In this document: positions 1 through 7,874 of the stretch, one piece after another | How positions within the stretch are numbered: position 1 is the first letter of the stretch | Layout: every line of letters starts with the position of its first letter | Assembly: GCA_018713605.1 (NCBI GenBank) | Contig: DVOM01000027.1 | Span: 8,908 to 72,907 of the forward strand | Origin: Scatacola_A faecigallinarum | GTDB taxonomy: Bacteria > Pseudomonadota > Alphaproteobacteria > RF32 > CAG-239 | Length of the DNA: 64,000 bases | Direction: 5' to 3' | Notes under the pieces: model-generated | The model's database searches: none | What the model saw: the letters and a program-made list of their open reading frames with translations, nothing else | Told to the model about the DNA's origin: nothing | Made by a program: the position numbers and the translations under genes

Positions 1-237
1 GCATTTGGCTGAGCTTGGGCTTTCGTTAGTTCCTGTACAGGTGTATATGTAAGAGGCGTCACAGGGGCAGTACCAAGCCTCGCCAAATGGGCATTTTATG
101 CCCTTTCCCGAGTCGCAGCTGCTCTGCTTGTATCCCAAAGTGCTGCAATCCTTGGTCGCCACACATTGCGCCCAGGCTTCCGTACCGAAAAAAAGCCCGC
201 AACATACTGTACTTAATAAAATATACTGATTTCTCAT
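1..237 (-). CDS. Cysteine-rich secreted protein, 3' end outside window
   Basis: The reading frame opens at an ATG at 237 and runs 79 codons to the window edge without a stop, so only the N-terminal part is visible. It begins with a signal peptide (about 24 residues, ending AWA) followed by a Cys-rich mature part: CVATKDCSTLGYKQSSC, then KCPFGEAWYCPC. The arrangement C-x3-GY-x3-C ... CP(F/Y)-x(3-4)-Y-x(0-2)-C recurs in the gene at 555-1454, so the two are paralogues. A purine-rich ribosome site (GGGGAG then AAAGG) precedes the ATG. The protein should be exported and disulfide-stabilised in the periplasm or outside the cell. Its function is unknown. Confidence 0.75.
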   Translation of the reverse strand, partial: MRNQYILLSTVCCGLFFGTEAWAQCVATKDCSTLGYKQSSCDSGKGIKCPFGEAWYCPCDASYIYTCTGTNESPSSAKC

Positions 238-554
238 CGCCTTTCTCCCCTGAATTAGTTCCTCTTGCAACCCCTCACAAAACCTCTGTCTGCCCTGTTC
301 CCTCTTCTGCCATGCCCGGCTCGTTATTACCGCCCCACGGGCCTGTTTCTTCTTCCTTGTTATACTCGGACTCCTATCTGCCTTGTCATCCTCAGGCTTA
401 AACCGAACATTCCTCTTTTAGATTGCCGTGTGTAAATTCCCAACTACGTTGGGCCCCTTTCGTCCCGTAGGCCTCGAACTTCGCTTACAGCTCGTTCTCG
501 CCAACTATCGACTCCAAGTCCGGCAATGACAGAAAAACACAATAATATTCAGCC
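238..554. other. Intergenic region with degenerate dispersed repeats
   Basis: No convincing gene is visible. The stretch holds worn copies of the GTCAT...CCGGCTT type repeat that forms a tandem array at 2188-2419 (for example near 310, 385 and 517), and an imperfect palindrome around 444-455 (CAACTACGTTGGG). It probably contains the promoter and leader of the upstream cysteine-rich gene (start 237) and the 3' end of the downstream one. Confidence 0.4.
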
Positions 555-1454
555 TCACATACAGAACTTATAAGTCGTGTCAAACGGACACAAAACCGCA
601 TCGCCGGTGCAGGTCTGCTGCCGGTATCCCATCTGCGTACAAGTCGAAGTGCCATACTCGCTGTACACCGTGCACATGTCCGTATAACCGCTGCTACAGC
701 CGTTGTCGCAGTATTTGCCCGAACATTCCTCATACTCGCAGTCATGGTTCTCCGGACAGCTTGCCAGCGTGCAACGGTTTTCGCAGCAGGTTTTGCAAAC
801 CGCATATTTTGTTACCGAACCGCTTTTGCAGGTTGACGTGCCGATTTCGCCGCCGCATTCACAGTCATAATAACCCACGCAGGGATTGTTTTTGCGCTTA
901 TATTTGGTCGTATTGCAGCTCAGGCAGAAGCCGTCGGTCACATAACCGTCCGCCGTCGCCTGTTCATAGGTATAAGTATAACCGTCGCAGGGATTGCATT
1001 TGCATTTTTTGTAAGAACTGTCGTACGGACAGCTCTGCGCGCTGTCCAGAACATAACCGTCGCCGCAGGAGTCGACATAGCCGGCGTCTTTGCAGGCTCT
1101 GACCTTGTCTTCGCTGCACTTGGCATAATATTTGTCATTATACGGACAAGGCGCGCCCGACACATAGGTCGGCGGCTCGCAGGAAGTTATCGTATAACCT
1201 TCGTTTTTGCACTGGTTGGCCGTGTCTATGGTAAAATCTTCGCCACCGCCGCCATATCCGGCCTCCGTGTCACAGTTGCCGAAACCCAGAAAGCACACCG
1301 CGGCCAACCGCGGCCCTTCGCCCTGCGAAAGAAGCCCGGCCTCCAGGTCAACCCGGTCAAAACGGCCTAAATTTAAGGAGTTTTCTTCAAATGCGAAAGC
1401 AGGTGCCGTCAATAAAAGTACCGTCAATAAAGAAATTCTTGCTTTGTTTCTCAT
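555..1454 (-). CDS. Cysteine-rich secreted repeat protein
   Basis: A 299-residue protein with a clear signal peptide (MRNKARISLLTVLLLTAPAFA) and more than 40 cysteines in the mature part. It contains recurring units built as C-x3-GY-...-C-...-CP(Y/F)(D/N)-x2-Y-x2-C: about residues 82-112 (CKNEGY ... CPYNDKYYAKC), 120-150 (CKDAGY ... CPYDSSYKKC) and 274-298 (CTQMGYRQQTC ... CPFDTTYKFC). The middle is a tighter CxC/CxxC-rich stretch. A Gly-Gly-Gly-Gly linker lies near residue 70. The same unit appears in the partial gene at 1-237. Exported, disulfide-rich; perhaps a surface adhesin or matrix component. No family with a known function was recognised. Confidence 0.8.
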   Translation of the reverse strand: MRNKARISLLTVLLLTAPAFAFEENSLNLGRFDRVDLEAGLLSQGEGPRLAAVCFLGFGNCDTEAGYGGGGEDFTIDTANQCKNEGYTITSCEPPTYVSGAPCPYNDKYYAKCSEDKVRACKDAGYVDSCGDGYVLDSAQSCPYDSSYKKCKCNPCDGYTYTYEQATADGYVTDGFCLSCNTTKYKRKNNPCVGYYDCECGGEIGTSTCKSGSVTKYAVCKTCCENRCTLASCPENHDCEYEECSGKYCDNGCSSGYTDMCTVYSEYGTSTCTQMGYRQQTCTGDAVLCPFDTTYKFCM

Positions 1455-1488
1455 CGTCCCCCGCCTTTCACATAAAAATTTACAAAAA

Positions 1489-1549
1489 GGGGCGCCCGAA
1501 TAGGTGTGGTGTGTGTGTATATTGTGTCTCGTTTTGAGCCGGACGCCCC
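1489..1549 (-). terminator. Hairpin with T-tract in leader of the Cys-rich gene
   Basis: GGGGCGCCCG at 1489-1498 pairs with CGGACGCCCC at 1540-1549. Read on the minus strand the hairpin is followed by CTTTTTG and lies about 35 bases before the start codon at 1454. It may be an attenuator of that gene or a terminator of an upstream transcript; the loop is long (41 nt). Confidence 0.4.
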
Positions 1550-1689
1550 TTCTTTAAGTAAGTCCGATTCACAAAAAAACGTACAAATTTCATAAGCCGG
1601 ACTTATTAAATTCATAATATATTAGTAATTTAGTCGAGTCAAGGTAAAAAATTACAAGTTTATAGTATATATAGATTCACAATAAAATA

Positions 1690-1739
1690 GGAATATACCT
1701 TATTATATATTTTGAGTTACCAAAACAACGGGAATATCC
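1690..1739 (+). promoter_or_regulatory. Two palindromic sites, candidate XRE autoregulator operators
   Basis: AGGAATATACCT (1689-1700) and GGGAATATCC (1730-1739) are similar near-palindromes 41 bases apart. They lie in an AT-rich promoter region just before the XRE regulator that starts at 1743. XRE-family repressors commonly bind paired palindromes in their own promoter. The assignment is by pattern only. Confidence 0.3.
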
Positions 1740-1742
1740 TAT

Positions 1743-2096
1743 ATGAATGATAATGACTTTGCCACAAATCTGGGAAACCGTATCCGCGAACTTAGAAAGA
1801 ATAAGGGCGTAAGCCAGCTCGAACTGGCTTATGACATGGATATGTCCATGAATACCATCTCGGGTATCGAACTCGGCAAAATCTCCCCGAAAATTGACAC
1901 GCTCAAAAAAATCGCCCAGAAACTCGACATTGACATATCCGAACTTTTCGACTTCAGCGAACACGCCCCCAAAGACAAGGTCATCCGCAAAAAAGTCGAG
2001 GAAATTACCCGCAAACTGCTGCCGCAGGACAAGGAGTTTCTGGACCTCGTCTCCAGCAATATCGACATTCTCATAAAAATCCGCGAATTAAACTAA
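1743..2096 (+). CDS. XRE-family HTH transcriptional regulator
   Basis: A 117-residue DNA-binding protein. Residues about 10-68 form a classic XRE/Cro helix-turn-helix (RIRELRKNKGVSQLELA ... NTISGIELGKISPKIDTLKKIAQKL). A short helical C-terminal extension (about 70-117) has no ligand-binding domain, so it is a simple dimeric regulator. It stands alone, read away from the cysteine-rich genes, and has two candidate operator sites directly upstream, which suggests autoregulation. Its targets cannot be told from sequence; the divergent Cys-rich gene is the nearest candidate. Confidence 0.85.
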   Translation: MNDNDFATNLGNRIRELRKNKGVSQLELAYDMDMSMNTISGIELGKISPKIDTLKKIAQKLDIDISELFDFSEHAPKDKVIRKKVEEITRKLLPQDKEFLDLVSSNIDILIKIRELN

Positions 2097-2187
2097 GCAG
2101 CCCCGTCGCCTTGCACTTCTCTCCGCTTCTTTTACACACCCCGGGCTTGTTTTTTCTCCCGCCGTGTTCGTACTTTCTCTTCCGCCT

Positions 2188-2419
2188 GTCATTGCCGGTT
2201 CGCCTCTTCTTATTGTCATTCCCCGCTTTTTTTCTCTTTCGTCATTCCTCAGCTTTTTTTCTTTTTCGTCATTCCCCGGCTTTTTTTCTTTTTCGTCATT
2301 CCCCGGCTTGACCGGGGAATCTGTAAGGGAGATGTCCGGCTCAAGGCCGAACATGACAGAAAGAGAAAAGAGGCCGAACATGACAGAAAGAGAAAAAAGT
2401 TCGAGGATGACAAAGAAAA
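2188..2419. repeat. Tandem intergenic repeats in two mirrored arms
   Basis: Left arm: copies of a 26-27 bp unit starting GTCATTCCCCGGCTT followed by a T/C tract, beginning at 2215, 2241, 2268 and 2295, with a weaker copy at 2188. Right arm: units reading GGCCGAACATGACAGAAAG at 2345 and 2372, with a worn copy at 2400. The right-arm unit is an inverted, diverged form of the left-arm unit, so the array is roughly palindromic around 2305-2345. It resembles the dispersed GTCATTCCCG... elements seen between genes in many bacteria. Open frames across it are artefacts. Confidence 0.7.
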
Positions 2420-2548
2420 TACAAGGCACGGCCTCACGATATGCACGCAGAAAGCAACGCGCTTCAACAAAGGTTCCCGCCGCAGCCAGCGAGCGCTCAA
2501 GGGCGTCCCCTTGTCAAGCTGGCTACAGCTTGCGTTATACGTTTTTTT

Positions 2549-2675
2549 AAAAACCTCGGAGAGTGAGTCATATAGTAAGAAACAAGGGGAAAATTTTTTG
2601 ATCGTACAACAGAAGTACGTGAGCATTTATTTTACCCGCTAATCCTGTATTAGTTCCCCGTTATACGAGGTTTTT
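2549..2675. ncRNA. Candidate structured RNA downstream of tolA
   Basis: Nested pairings: AAAAACCTCG (2549-2558) with CGAGGTTTTT (2666-2675); GGGGAA (2586-2591) with TTCCCC (2654-2659); hairpin CGTAC (2603-2607)/GTACG (2615-2619); hairpin CTAAT (2639-2643)/ATTAG (2649-2653). The outer helix has T-rich ends on both strands. On the minus strand it overlaps the tolA stop region and could be a 3' UTR RNA. Strand and function are undecided. Confidence 0.35.
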
Positions 2676-3618
2676 ACTTTATGGAAGCGTCCAACGGATT
2701 AAACCGCAACAACATCGTGTTCCAGAGATCGTATTTTTCGGGATATTTCTCGGCAAAAATGGAATAAACCGGTTCGCAGATATAAACCGCACGCCGCGCG
2801 GAATCGGCAACTGAACGGAAATAGCGGTCGCTGTTGTAACGTCCGGTATCCAAAATCTTAACCTCGCGCACCGAACCGTCCCGATTCAGATAAGCCCTGA
2901 TTTCAATAATCATGTCCTGAATGCCCATGGCGCCCGGATCCAAGTTCCAACAGGCACGCAGACGCCCGGCAATCGCGTCGGTTTCGGAAATCGACAGCTC
3001 GCTGAAATAAGAACCGCCGGTACCGCCCTCAATGCCCATGTTGTTAACCTCGGCGTCTTCCTTAATCGTTGCCGTCTGGTCTTTTTCGCCCTCTTTTTCC
3101 AGAGCGTCCACGGAGGCCAGCAGGCTCTTCAGCGGATTGGCCAGTTTGGGTTCTTCCTTCTTGGGCTGAGGTTTCGGCTTTTCGGGCACGGCCGGTTTCT
3201 TAACCGGTTTCGGCACCGGTTTGGGAGCCGTTTTCTTAACCGACGCTTTCGGCTTTTTGGGCTGCGGCGCAACCAGAAAATCCTGCTTCGGCTTTTCAAC
3301 GCGTTCCTGCTTGGCCGGCGGCGTTTCTTCCGCGTCTTTCTGCGGCTCGCTCTTCACTTCCGGCCGTTTGTCAGGCTCGTCTTTGGTATAGTTCTTTTCA
3401 ATCTTGCGCTTGATTTTGCTTGCCTGTTTTTCTTCCGGGCCGCGCTTGGCTTTCGGCGGCAGATTGGTCATTTCCGAAATTTTCACGTTGTTCAAATCCA
3501 CGATAATCGGCACCTGTTCAATCGTCATGTTCCGGCGCCAAAAAACCGGAACGTCGACCAGAAACAGTATCAGGACAACCAGATGCAGAGCTACGGATTT
3601 GTACAGGGCGTTTTTCAT
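2674..3618 (-). CDS. tolA: Cell envelope integrity protein TolA
   Basis: 314 residues, the inner-membrane-to-periplasm strut of the Tol-Pal system. A single N-terminal membrane segment (about residues 8-27), then a long charged Pro/Lys/Glu-rich spacer (about 50-190, many KP and PKP repeats), then a compact TonB/TolA-like C-terminal domain (about 205-314, with RACWNLDPGA and the AYLNRDGSVREVKILDTGRY strand). It follows tolQ and tolR on the same strand with a gap of 6 bases from tolR, so the three are cotranscribed. The usual next genes, tolB and pal, are missing: the strand continues into a non-coding structured stretch and repeats. Confidence 0.9.
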   Translation of the reverse strand: MKNALYKSVALHLVVLILFLVDVPVFWRRNMTIEQVPIIVDLNNVKISEMTNLPPKAKRGPEEKQASKIKRKIEKNYTKDEPDKRPEVKSEPQKDAEETPPAKQERVEKPKQDFLVAPQPKKPKASVKKTAPKPVPKPVKKPAVPEKPKPQPKKEEPKLANPLKSLLASVDALEKEGEKDQTATIKEDAEVNNMGIEGGTGGSYFSELSISETDAIAGRLRACWNLDPGAMGIQDMIIEIRAYLNRDGSVREVKILDTGRYNSDRYFRSVADSARRAVYICEPVYSIFAEKYPEKYDLWNTMLLRFNPLDASIK

Positions 3619-3624
3619 CAGCGG

Positions 3625-4065
3625 TTATTTCTTTTTCCCCAGAGGTTTGGCTTCGGTTTTCAGGCCGACCTTGTCAAAGCCGGCTTCTTTCAGCAGCGCC
3701 ATCAGGCCGATAACCCGGCCGTATTCGGCACCCGCATCGCCGGAAATAGTTACCGAAAGCTCGGTATTGGTATCGCGGATAGCCCTAAGCTTGCCGACGA
3801 TTTCCTCCGCCGGAACTTCCGTCTGGCCGATGTAATAATAACCGTCCTTGTCAACGCTGATGTTAACCGAAGTTTCTTCGCCATTCAGCGCCTTGCCGCC
3901 GACTTTCGGCAAATCGAGCGCAATGCCCGAAGTCATCAGCGGCGCCGCGACCATAAACACCACCAGCAACACCATCATCACGTCCATCAGGTTGGTCATG
4001 TTGATATCGGCGTTGCGGCGGTAAACCCTCGGCGAACGGCGCGTCTGCTGCGTCATGATAAACAT
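3625..4065 (-). CDS. tolR: Biopolymer transporter / TolR
   Basis: 146-residue ExbD/TolR family protein. It has a short cytoplasmic N-terminus, one membrane helix (about residues 22-44, following NMTNLMDVMM with the conserved Asp of the proton path), and a periplasmic domain ending in basic residues. The TolQ-TolR channel uses proton motive force to drive TolA during outer-membrane constriction. ATG at 4065 is favoured because GGGAG lies 8 bases upstream. Only 2 bases separate it from tolQ. Confidence 0.93.
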   Translation of the reverse strand: MFIMTQQTRRSPRVYRRNADINMTNLMDVMMVLLVVFMVAAPLMTSGIALDLPKVGGKALNGEETSVNISVDKDGYYYIGQTEVPAEEIVGKLRAIRDTNTELSVTISGDAGAEYGRVIGLMALLKEAGFDKVGLKTEAKPLGKKK

Positions 4066-4067
4066 AA

Positions 4068-4814
4068 CTATTCTCCCGCCATGTCGGCCTTGATGGCCGT
4101 GTCGTCAATCTCACGCGACAAAATGCTCGAAAATTCGGCCTGGAAGTTTTCCAGCCGTTTTGCATAGCGGTCAATGTCCGACGAAATTTTATTATAGGCA
4201 ACAACGGCCGGAATAGCCGCAATCAGACCAAACGCCGTCGTAAACAGCGCCTCGGCGATGCCCGGCGCCATTGCCGACAGCGAATTGCTCTGCGTGGCGG
4301 CAATAGCGTTAAAGCTGTTGATAATGCCCCAAACCGTGCCAAACAGGCCGACCAGCGGCGCCACCGAACCGGTTGACGCCAAAAATCCCATTCTGGTATC
4401 CAGCTCGTCTAATTCCTTATCCATTGATACCATCATCGCCTTTTCAATACGCTGTTGCAGCGAAACCCCACGCAGGCCGCGGTCGGTTTTCGACTTCATG
4501 ATGTTGGTGCGTTTCCACTCTTTCATCGCCGCCACAAACATCGCCGACATCGGGTCGCGCGGACGGTTGCCGATGGAATCGTACAGACGGTCGAGCGAAC
4601 CGCCGGACCAGAAAGTTTCTTCAAATTTTTTGGAAAGCTGCTTGACCTGGCGCAGCGTGCCGAATTTTTCGATGATAATCGCCCAGGACCAGACCGACGC
4701 GGCAATCAGGCCGATCATCACCACCTTGGTAACCATATCCGAAGCCCAAACCAAGTCCCACATTGACATCTGGTTGGCCGTATTTACAACATCCGTTAAA
4801 GTTTGCGTTTCCAT
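4068..4814 (-). CDS. tolQ: Proton channel protein TolQ
   Basis: 248-residue MotA/TolQ/ExbB family channel protein. It has one N-terminal helix (about 22-45) and two later helices containing the family signature (VAPLVGLFGTVWGI about 148-165 and IAEALFTTAFGLIAAIPAVV about 183-205). It forms the stator complex with TolR that energises TolA. First gene of tolQRA. A strong hairpin separates it from ybgC, which lies upstream on the same strand, so tolQRA may have its own promoter or be partly attenuated. Confidence 0.95.
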   Translation of the reverse strand: METQTLTDVVNTANQMSMWDLVWASDMVTKVVMIGLIAASVWSWAIIIEKFGTLRQVKQLSKKFEETFWSGGSLDRLYDSIGNRPRDPMSAMFVAAMKEWKRTNIMKSKTDRGLRGVSLQQRIEKAMMVSMDKELDELDTRMGFLASTGSVAPLVGLFGTVWGIINSFNAIAATQSNSLSAMAPGIAEALFTTAFGLIAAIPAVVAYNKISSDIDRYAKRLENFQAEFSSILSREIDDTAIKADMAGE

Positions 4815-4834
4815 TTATCTTATCCATAATTAAA

Positions 4835-4861
4835 AAGTTGCCTGATTCTTGCAGGCAACTT
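4835..4861 (-). terminator. Hairpin between ybgC and tolQ
   Basis: A perfect 10-bp stem, AAGTTGCCTG (4835-4844) with CAGGCAACTT (4852-4861), 7-nt loop. On the minus strand it is followed by a short T run (CTTTTTAATT) before the tolQ start. It fits an intrinsic terminator or attenuator inside the ybgC-tolQ gap. Confidence 0.7.
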
Positions 4862-4902
4862 AACACAAAATATTAAAAATTCAATTAACTAAATCGGCTT
4901 TT

Positions 4903-5346
4903 TCAGAGTTTTTCAATCGCCGCAGCCAGCTCCTGCGGAATGCGCACCGGCCGCTTTTTGTTCAGGCTCAGATAAACCACTTTAACCTCAAGTTCGGTCA
5001 GCAGTTTTTCGCCGCGCCAGATCTGCTGGAACATCACTGCCGAAGCGCCGCCAAACTCCTTTACCTCGCAGGTAACGGTCAACGCATCGTCCAAAACCGC
5101 GGGCGCCTTATAGTCAACGTCAATATGCCGCACCGCAAAGCCAAACTTGTCTTCGTTTTCCAGCGCGTCCTGCTGGCTGCAGCCCAGCGCCCGGATATAT
5201 TCCGTCCGCGCCCGCTCGGCAAAACGCAGATAATTTGCATAATAAACGATGCCGCCGGCATCGGTGTCTTCGTAATAAACCCGCACCGGAAAAGCGAAAA
5301 CCGGCCCGTAAAATCTGCCCTGAGGCGGCAGTACTTCGTCAAACAT
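4903..5346 (-). CDS. ybgC: Acyl-CoA thioesterase YbgC (Tol-Pal associated)
   Basis: 147-residue 4-hydroxybenzoyl-CoA thioesterase-like hotdog protein. The signature VYYEDTDAGGIVYYANYLRFAERART (residues about 23-48, with catalytic Asp in EDTDAGG) is diagnostic of YbgC. It hydrolyses acyl-CoA esters at the membrane. Its linkage with tolQRA is a widely conserved arrangement. The start codon overlaps the ruvB stop by one base (TGATG), so the two are translationally coupled. Confidence 0.93.
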   Translation of the reverse strand: MFDEVLPPQGRFYGPVFAFPVRVYYEDTDAGGIVYYANYLRFAERARTEYIRALGCSQQDALENEDKFGFAVRHIDVDYKAPAVLDDALTVTCEVKEFGGASAVMFQQIWRGEKLLTELEVKVVYLSLNKKRPVRIPQELAAAIEKL

Positions 5347-6407
5347 CAGTCCTTATCTCCCAAATCGTCAAACAGGTCGTTCTGCGCAAAACGCATGTTT
5401 TTTCTGAGCTTGGCAATGCCCAGATATTCGCAGCCCAAGTCCGAAATCACGCGGCCGCGCGGCGTGCGCTGCAAAAAGCCGAGTTTAAGCAGAAACGGCT
5501 CCACCACTTCCTCAATCGTGTCGCGTTCTTCGGACAGCGCCGCCGCCAGCGTATCGGCGCCGACCGGGCCGCCGCCGTAATTCGTCACGATACATTGCAG
5601 GTAGCGACGGTCGAAAGCGTCCAGCCCGTAATTGTCAACGTCCAGCCGGCGCAGCGCCTTATCGGCCATTTTGTTGTCAACCTCCCCCGCCTCGGCAACC
5701 GCGCCGAAATCGCGCACGCGGCGCAGCAGGCGCCCGGCCACGCGCGGCGTGCCGCGCGAACGTTTGGCAATCTCCATCGCCCCTTCCTTCGACAACGGCA
5801 TGCCCAACAGGTTGGCGCCGCGGGTAACGATTTTTTCCAGCTCTTCCGGCGAATAAAAATCCAGCCGCAGCGGAATGCCGAAACGCTCGCGCAGCGGCGT
5901 CGAAAGCATGCCCGAACGCGTCGTCGCCCCCACCAGCGTAAACGGCTGCAAGTCAATCCGCACCGAACGCGCCGACGGCCCCTCGCCGATAATCAGATCC
6001 AGCTGAAAATCTTCCATTGCCGAATACAAAACTTCTTCAATCGCCGGATTCAGGCGGTGAATTTCATCAATAAACAAGACGTCGTTGCGCTCCAGATTGG
6101 TCAAAATCGCCGCCAGGTCGCCCGATTTGGAAATCATCGGCGCCGAAGTCGCCCGGAAACCGACCCCGAGCTCTTTCGCCACAATCGACGCCAGCGTCGT
6201 TTTGCCCAGCCCCGGAGGACCGAACAGCAGTACATGATCCAGTGCTTCGCCGCGTTTTTTGGCCGCTTCGATAAACACCTTCAGGTTTTCGCAGACCTGC
6301 TTCTGCCCGACAAAATCTGCCAAGCTGTTCGGCCGCAGGTTAATCGGCGCGTTCAAACCCTGTTCGTCTTCGGGCTGTTTCTGGGGGCTGACCAGTCTTT
6401 CTTCCAT
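5346..6407 (-). CDS. ruvB: Holliday junction branch migration helicase RuvB
   Basis: AAA+ motor that pulls DNA through the RuvA-bound Holliday junction. About 353 residues: Walker A GPPGLGKTT (about 63-71), Walker B VLFIDEIHRL (about 112-121), sensor 1 TLVGATTRSG, arginine-finger region and a C-terminal winged helix (RTPRGR). The ATG at 6407 (MEERLVSPQ) is chosen because AGGA sits 9 bases before it; a TTG at 6416 and ATG at 6413 are less well placed. Directly follows ruvA (22-base gap). Confidence 0.95.
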   Translation of the reverse strand: MEERLVSPQKQPEDEQGLNAPINLRPNSLADFVGQKQVCENLKVFIEAAKKRGEALDHVLLFGPPGLGKTTLASIVAKELGVGFRATSAPMISKSGDLAAILTNLERNDVLFIDEIHRLNPAIEEVLYSAMEDFQLDLIIGEGPSARSVRIDLQPFTLVGATTRSGMLSTPLRERFGIPLRLDFYSPEELEKIVTRGANLLGMPLSKEGAMEIAKRSRGTPRVAGRLLRRVRDFGAVAEAGEVDNKMADKALRRLDVDNYGLDAFDRRYLQCIVTNYGGGPVGADTLAAALSEERDTIEEVVEPFLLKLGFLQRTPRGRVISDLGCEYLGIAKLRKNMRFAQNDLFDDLGDKD

Positions 6408-6429
6408 AAGCATCAATCCTTAATTTCCG

Positions 6430-7095
6430 CTAAATTTCCTTATTGGCAAACTCTTTCAACGCCAGCCGGATAAGCGACGACACGTCCTCTGCCTGCCCCT
6501 CCGCCATCGCCTTGCTGACGGCACGATAGGCTTCCAGCCTTTGATAACCGAGATTGACCAGCGCCGAAATCGCGTCTTCCATCAGATTCGGGTCTTCGGC
6601 GCACGCTTCCAGCCGGTCTTCGTAAGCGGCCGTTTCTTCATTTGCATCCATGTCCATTCCTTTCGCAAAATCGTTGGTTTCTGCGCTCATCGGAATTGTT
6701 ACAATCTTGTCTTTAAGCTCGGTGACGATACGCGCCGCCAGTTTCGGCCCCACGCCGTTCGCCCGCGTAAACGAGGTTTTGTCCTGCGCCGCAATCGCCT
6801 GCGACAGCTGGCTCGGCGACAGCGCCGACAAAATGCTGAGGCAGACCTTGGCGCCGACGCCCTGAACCTTGGTAAGCGTCGCAAACCATTCTTTTTCCCA
6901 GGCGTCGTAGAAACCAAACAGCGAAATGCTGTCTTCGCGCACGACGGTCTCAATCCGAAGCGCAGCCTCCTGCCCGCGCGACAGCCTGCCGAGCGTCTTG
7001 GCCGAGGCAAACACCAGATATCCGACCCCGTTCACGTCGACAATACAGAAGTCTTCACCGATTGTATCAATAATTCCGCGCAGTTTCGCAATCAT
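6430..7095 (-). CDS. ruvA: Holliday junction DNA-binding protein RuvA
   Basis: Tetrameric junction-binding partner of RuvB. About 221 residues: OB-fold N-terminus (MIAKLRGIIDTIGEDFCIVDVNGVGY), tandem helix-hairpin-helix motifs (VQGVGAKVCLSILSAL and ANGVGPKLAARIVTEL), acidic linker, and C-terminal domain III (ISALVNLGYQRLEAYRAV) that contacts RuvB. The start at 7095 matches the family N-terminus and has AGGATGG upstream; the frame opens further upstream but without family homology. The linker is somewhat long and acid-rich. Confidence 0.95.
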   Translation of the reverse strand: MIAKLRGIIDTIGEDFCIVDVNGVGYLVFASAKTLGRLSRGQEAALRIETVVREDSISLFGFYDAWEKEWFATLTKVQGVGAKVCLSILSALSPSQLSQAIAAQDKTSFTRANGVGPKLAARIVTELKDKIVTIPMSAETNDFAKGMDMDANEETAAYEDRLEACAEDPNLMEDAISALVNLGYQRLEAYRAVSKAMAEGQAEDVSSLIRLALKEFANKEI

Positions 7096-7189
7096 GTTTC
7101 CATCCTGAGTTAAAAAATTTACCTCAAGATTATACAAATATATAATTCTCTTCAAGTTTTATTTAAGACATAAGAACAAAAAAAGAACA

Positions 7190-7230
7190 AAAAAAAACGG
7201 TCAAATACCATAAAAGGTACTCAACCGTCT
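7190..7230 (-). terminator. Intrinsic terminator after the 7241-7831 gene
   Basis: ACGGT (7197-7201) pairs with ACCGT (7224-7228), with an inner TACC/GGTA helix. On the minus strand the hairpin is followed by nine T residues (7189-7197 read as A on plus). It ends the ruvC-HD-hypothetical unit and separates it from ruvAB. Confidence 0.7.
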
Positions 7231-7240
7231 TCAATTTCCG

Positions 7241-7831
7241 TTAGCAAGAACGTTCTTGTTCCTGACAAACTGTTCCTTGGACTTTCTGTTCCGGCATACC
7301 ATCTTTCAGGCTGTTAACAAACCTAATGGTAAAAACATTTCTGGCTTCATCCATAACCAACATTTCGCCTGCAGGAATATCGCCTTCTTCCTCAACAAAC
7401 ATCTCCAACATGACCATTTTTGACAAGAACTTAAAGCGATAAGTACATTTTCTTCCGGCCTGAAAAAACTTGGTTTTAGCCAATGCTTCGCAATATTGCC
7501 GAAAAGAAACATGTTCCTCTTTTAACCCCTTAAAATGTGAATAAACCACCCGCAAAACCATACTTCCGAAATCCACCGCCTCACCATAATTTGTGTTTTG
7601 ACGCAAATCATCCTGAATTTCTGTAACATACGTGCAATGCCCATAAAGCCATAGCAATCGATACAAAATCCATTCCTGCATTTTGGGTGAAACAGCCAAT
7701 ATCTCAGCAACAGTCATATCTTCAGGAGATTTTGGCATTTTTACATTCATCTCTCTGGCAATAACTTCAGCCAGTCTCAGTTTAAAGCGAAAATTATTTT
7801 CACCGATAAACTCTGCTAACTTTTTTTCCAT
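7241..7831 (-). CDS. Hypothetical protein between ruvC and ruvA
   Basis: About 196 residues from the ATG at 7831 (MEKKLAEFIGENNFRFKL). The frame extends upstream to 7912 over the end of the HD gene, but that part lacks a ribosome site and looks non-coding. The protein is soluble, helical and rich in aromatic residues; no signal peptide and no motif I recognise. It follows the HD-domain gene on the same strand and ends at a good terminator. Function unknown. Confidence 0.6.
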   Translation of the reverse strand: MEKKLAEFIGENNFRFKLRLAEVIAREMNVKMPKSPEDMTVAEILAVSPKMQEWILYRLLWLYGHCTYVTEIQDDLRQNTNYGEAVDFGSMVLRVVYSHFKGLKEEHVSFRQYCEALAKTKFFQAGRKCTYRFKFLSKMVMLEMFVEEEGDIPAGEMLVMDEARNVFTIRFVNSLKDGMPEQKVQGTVCQEQERSC

Positions 7832-7874
7832 AAAAAACAAAATTATAATTACACAATAGATACTCAAAAACCTT

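Noticed and set aside
2088..2626. Frames of 113-128 codons through the intergenic repeats
   Set aside because: Low-complexity KKK/FFF translations of the 27-bp repeat units, no ribosome site.
5235..6473. 412-codon plus-strand frame opposite ruvB and ybgC
   Set aside because: It is a shadow of strongly conserved genes on the other strand; composition is Arg/Gln-rich as typical of antisense frames in this genome.
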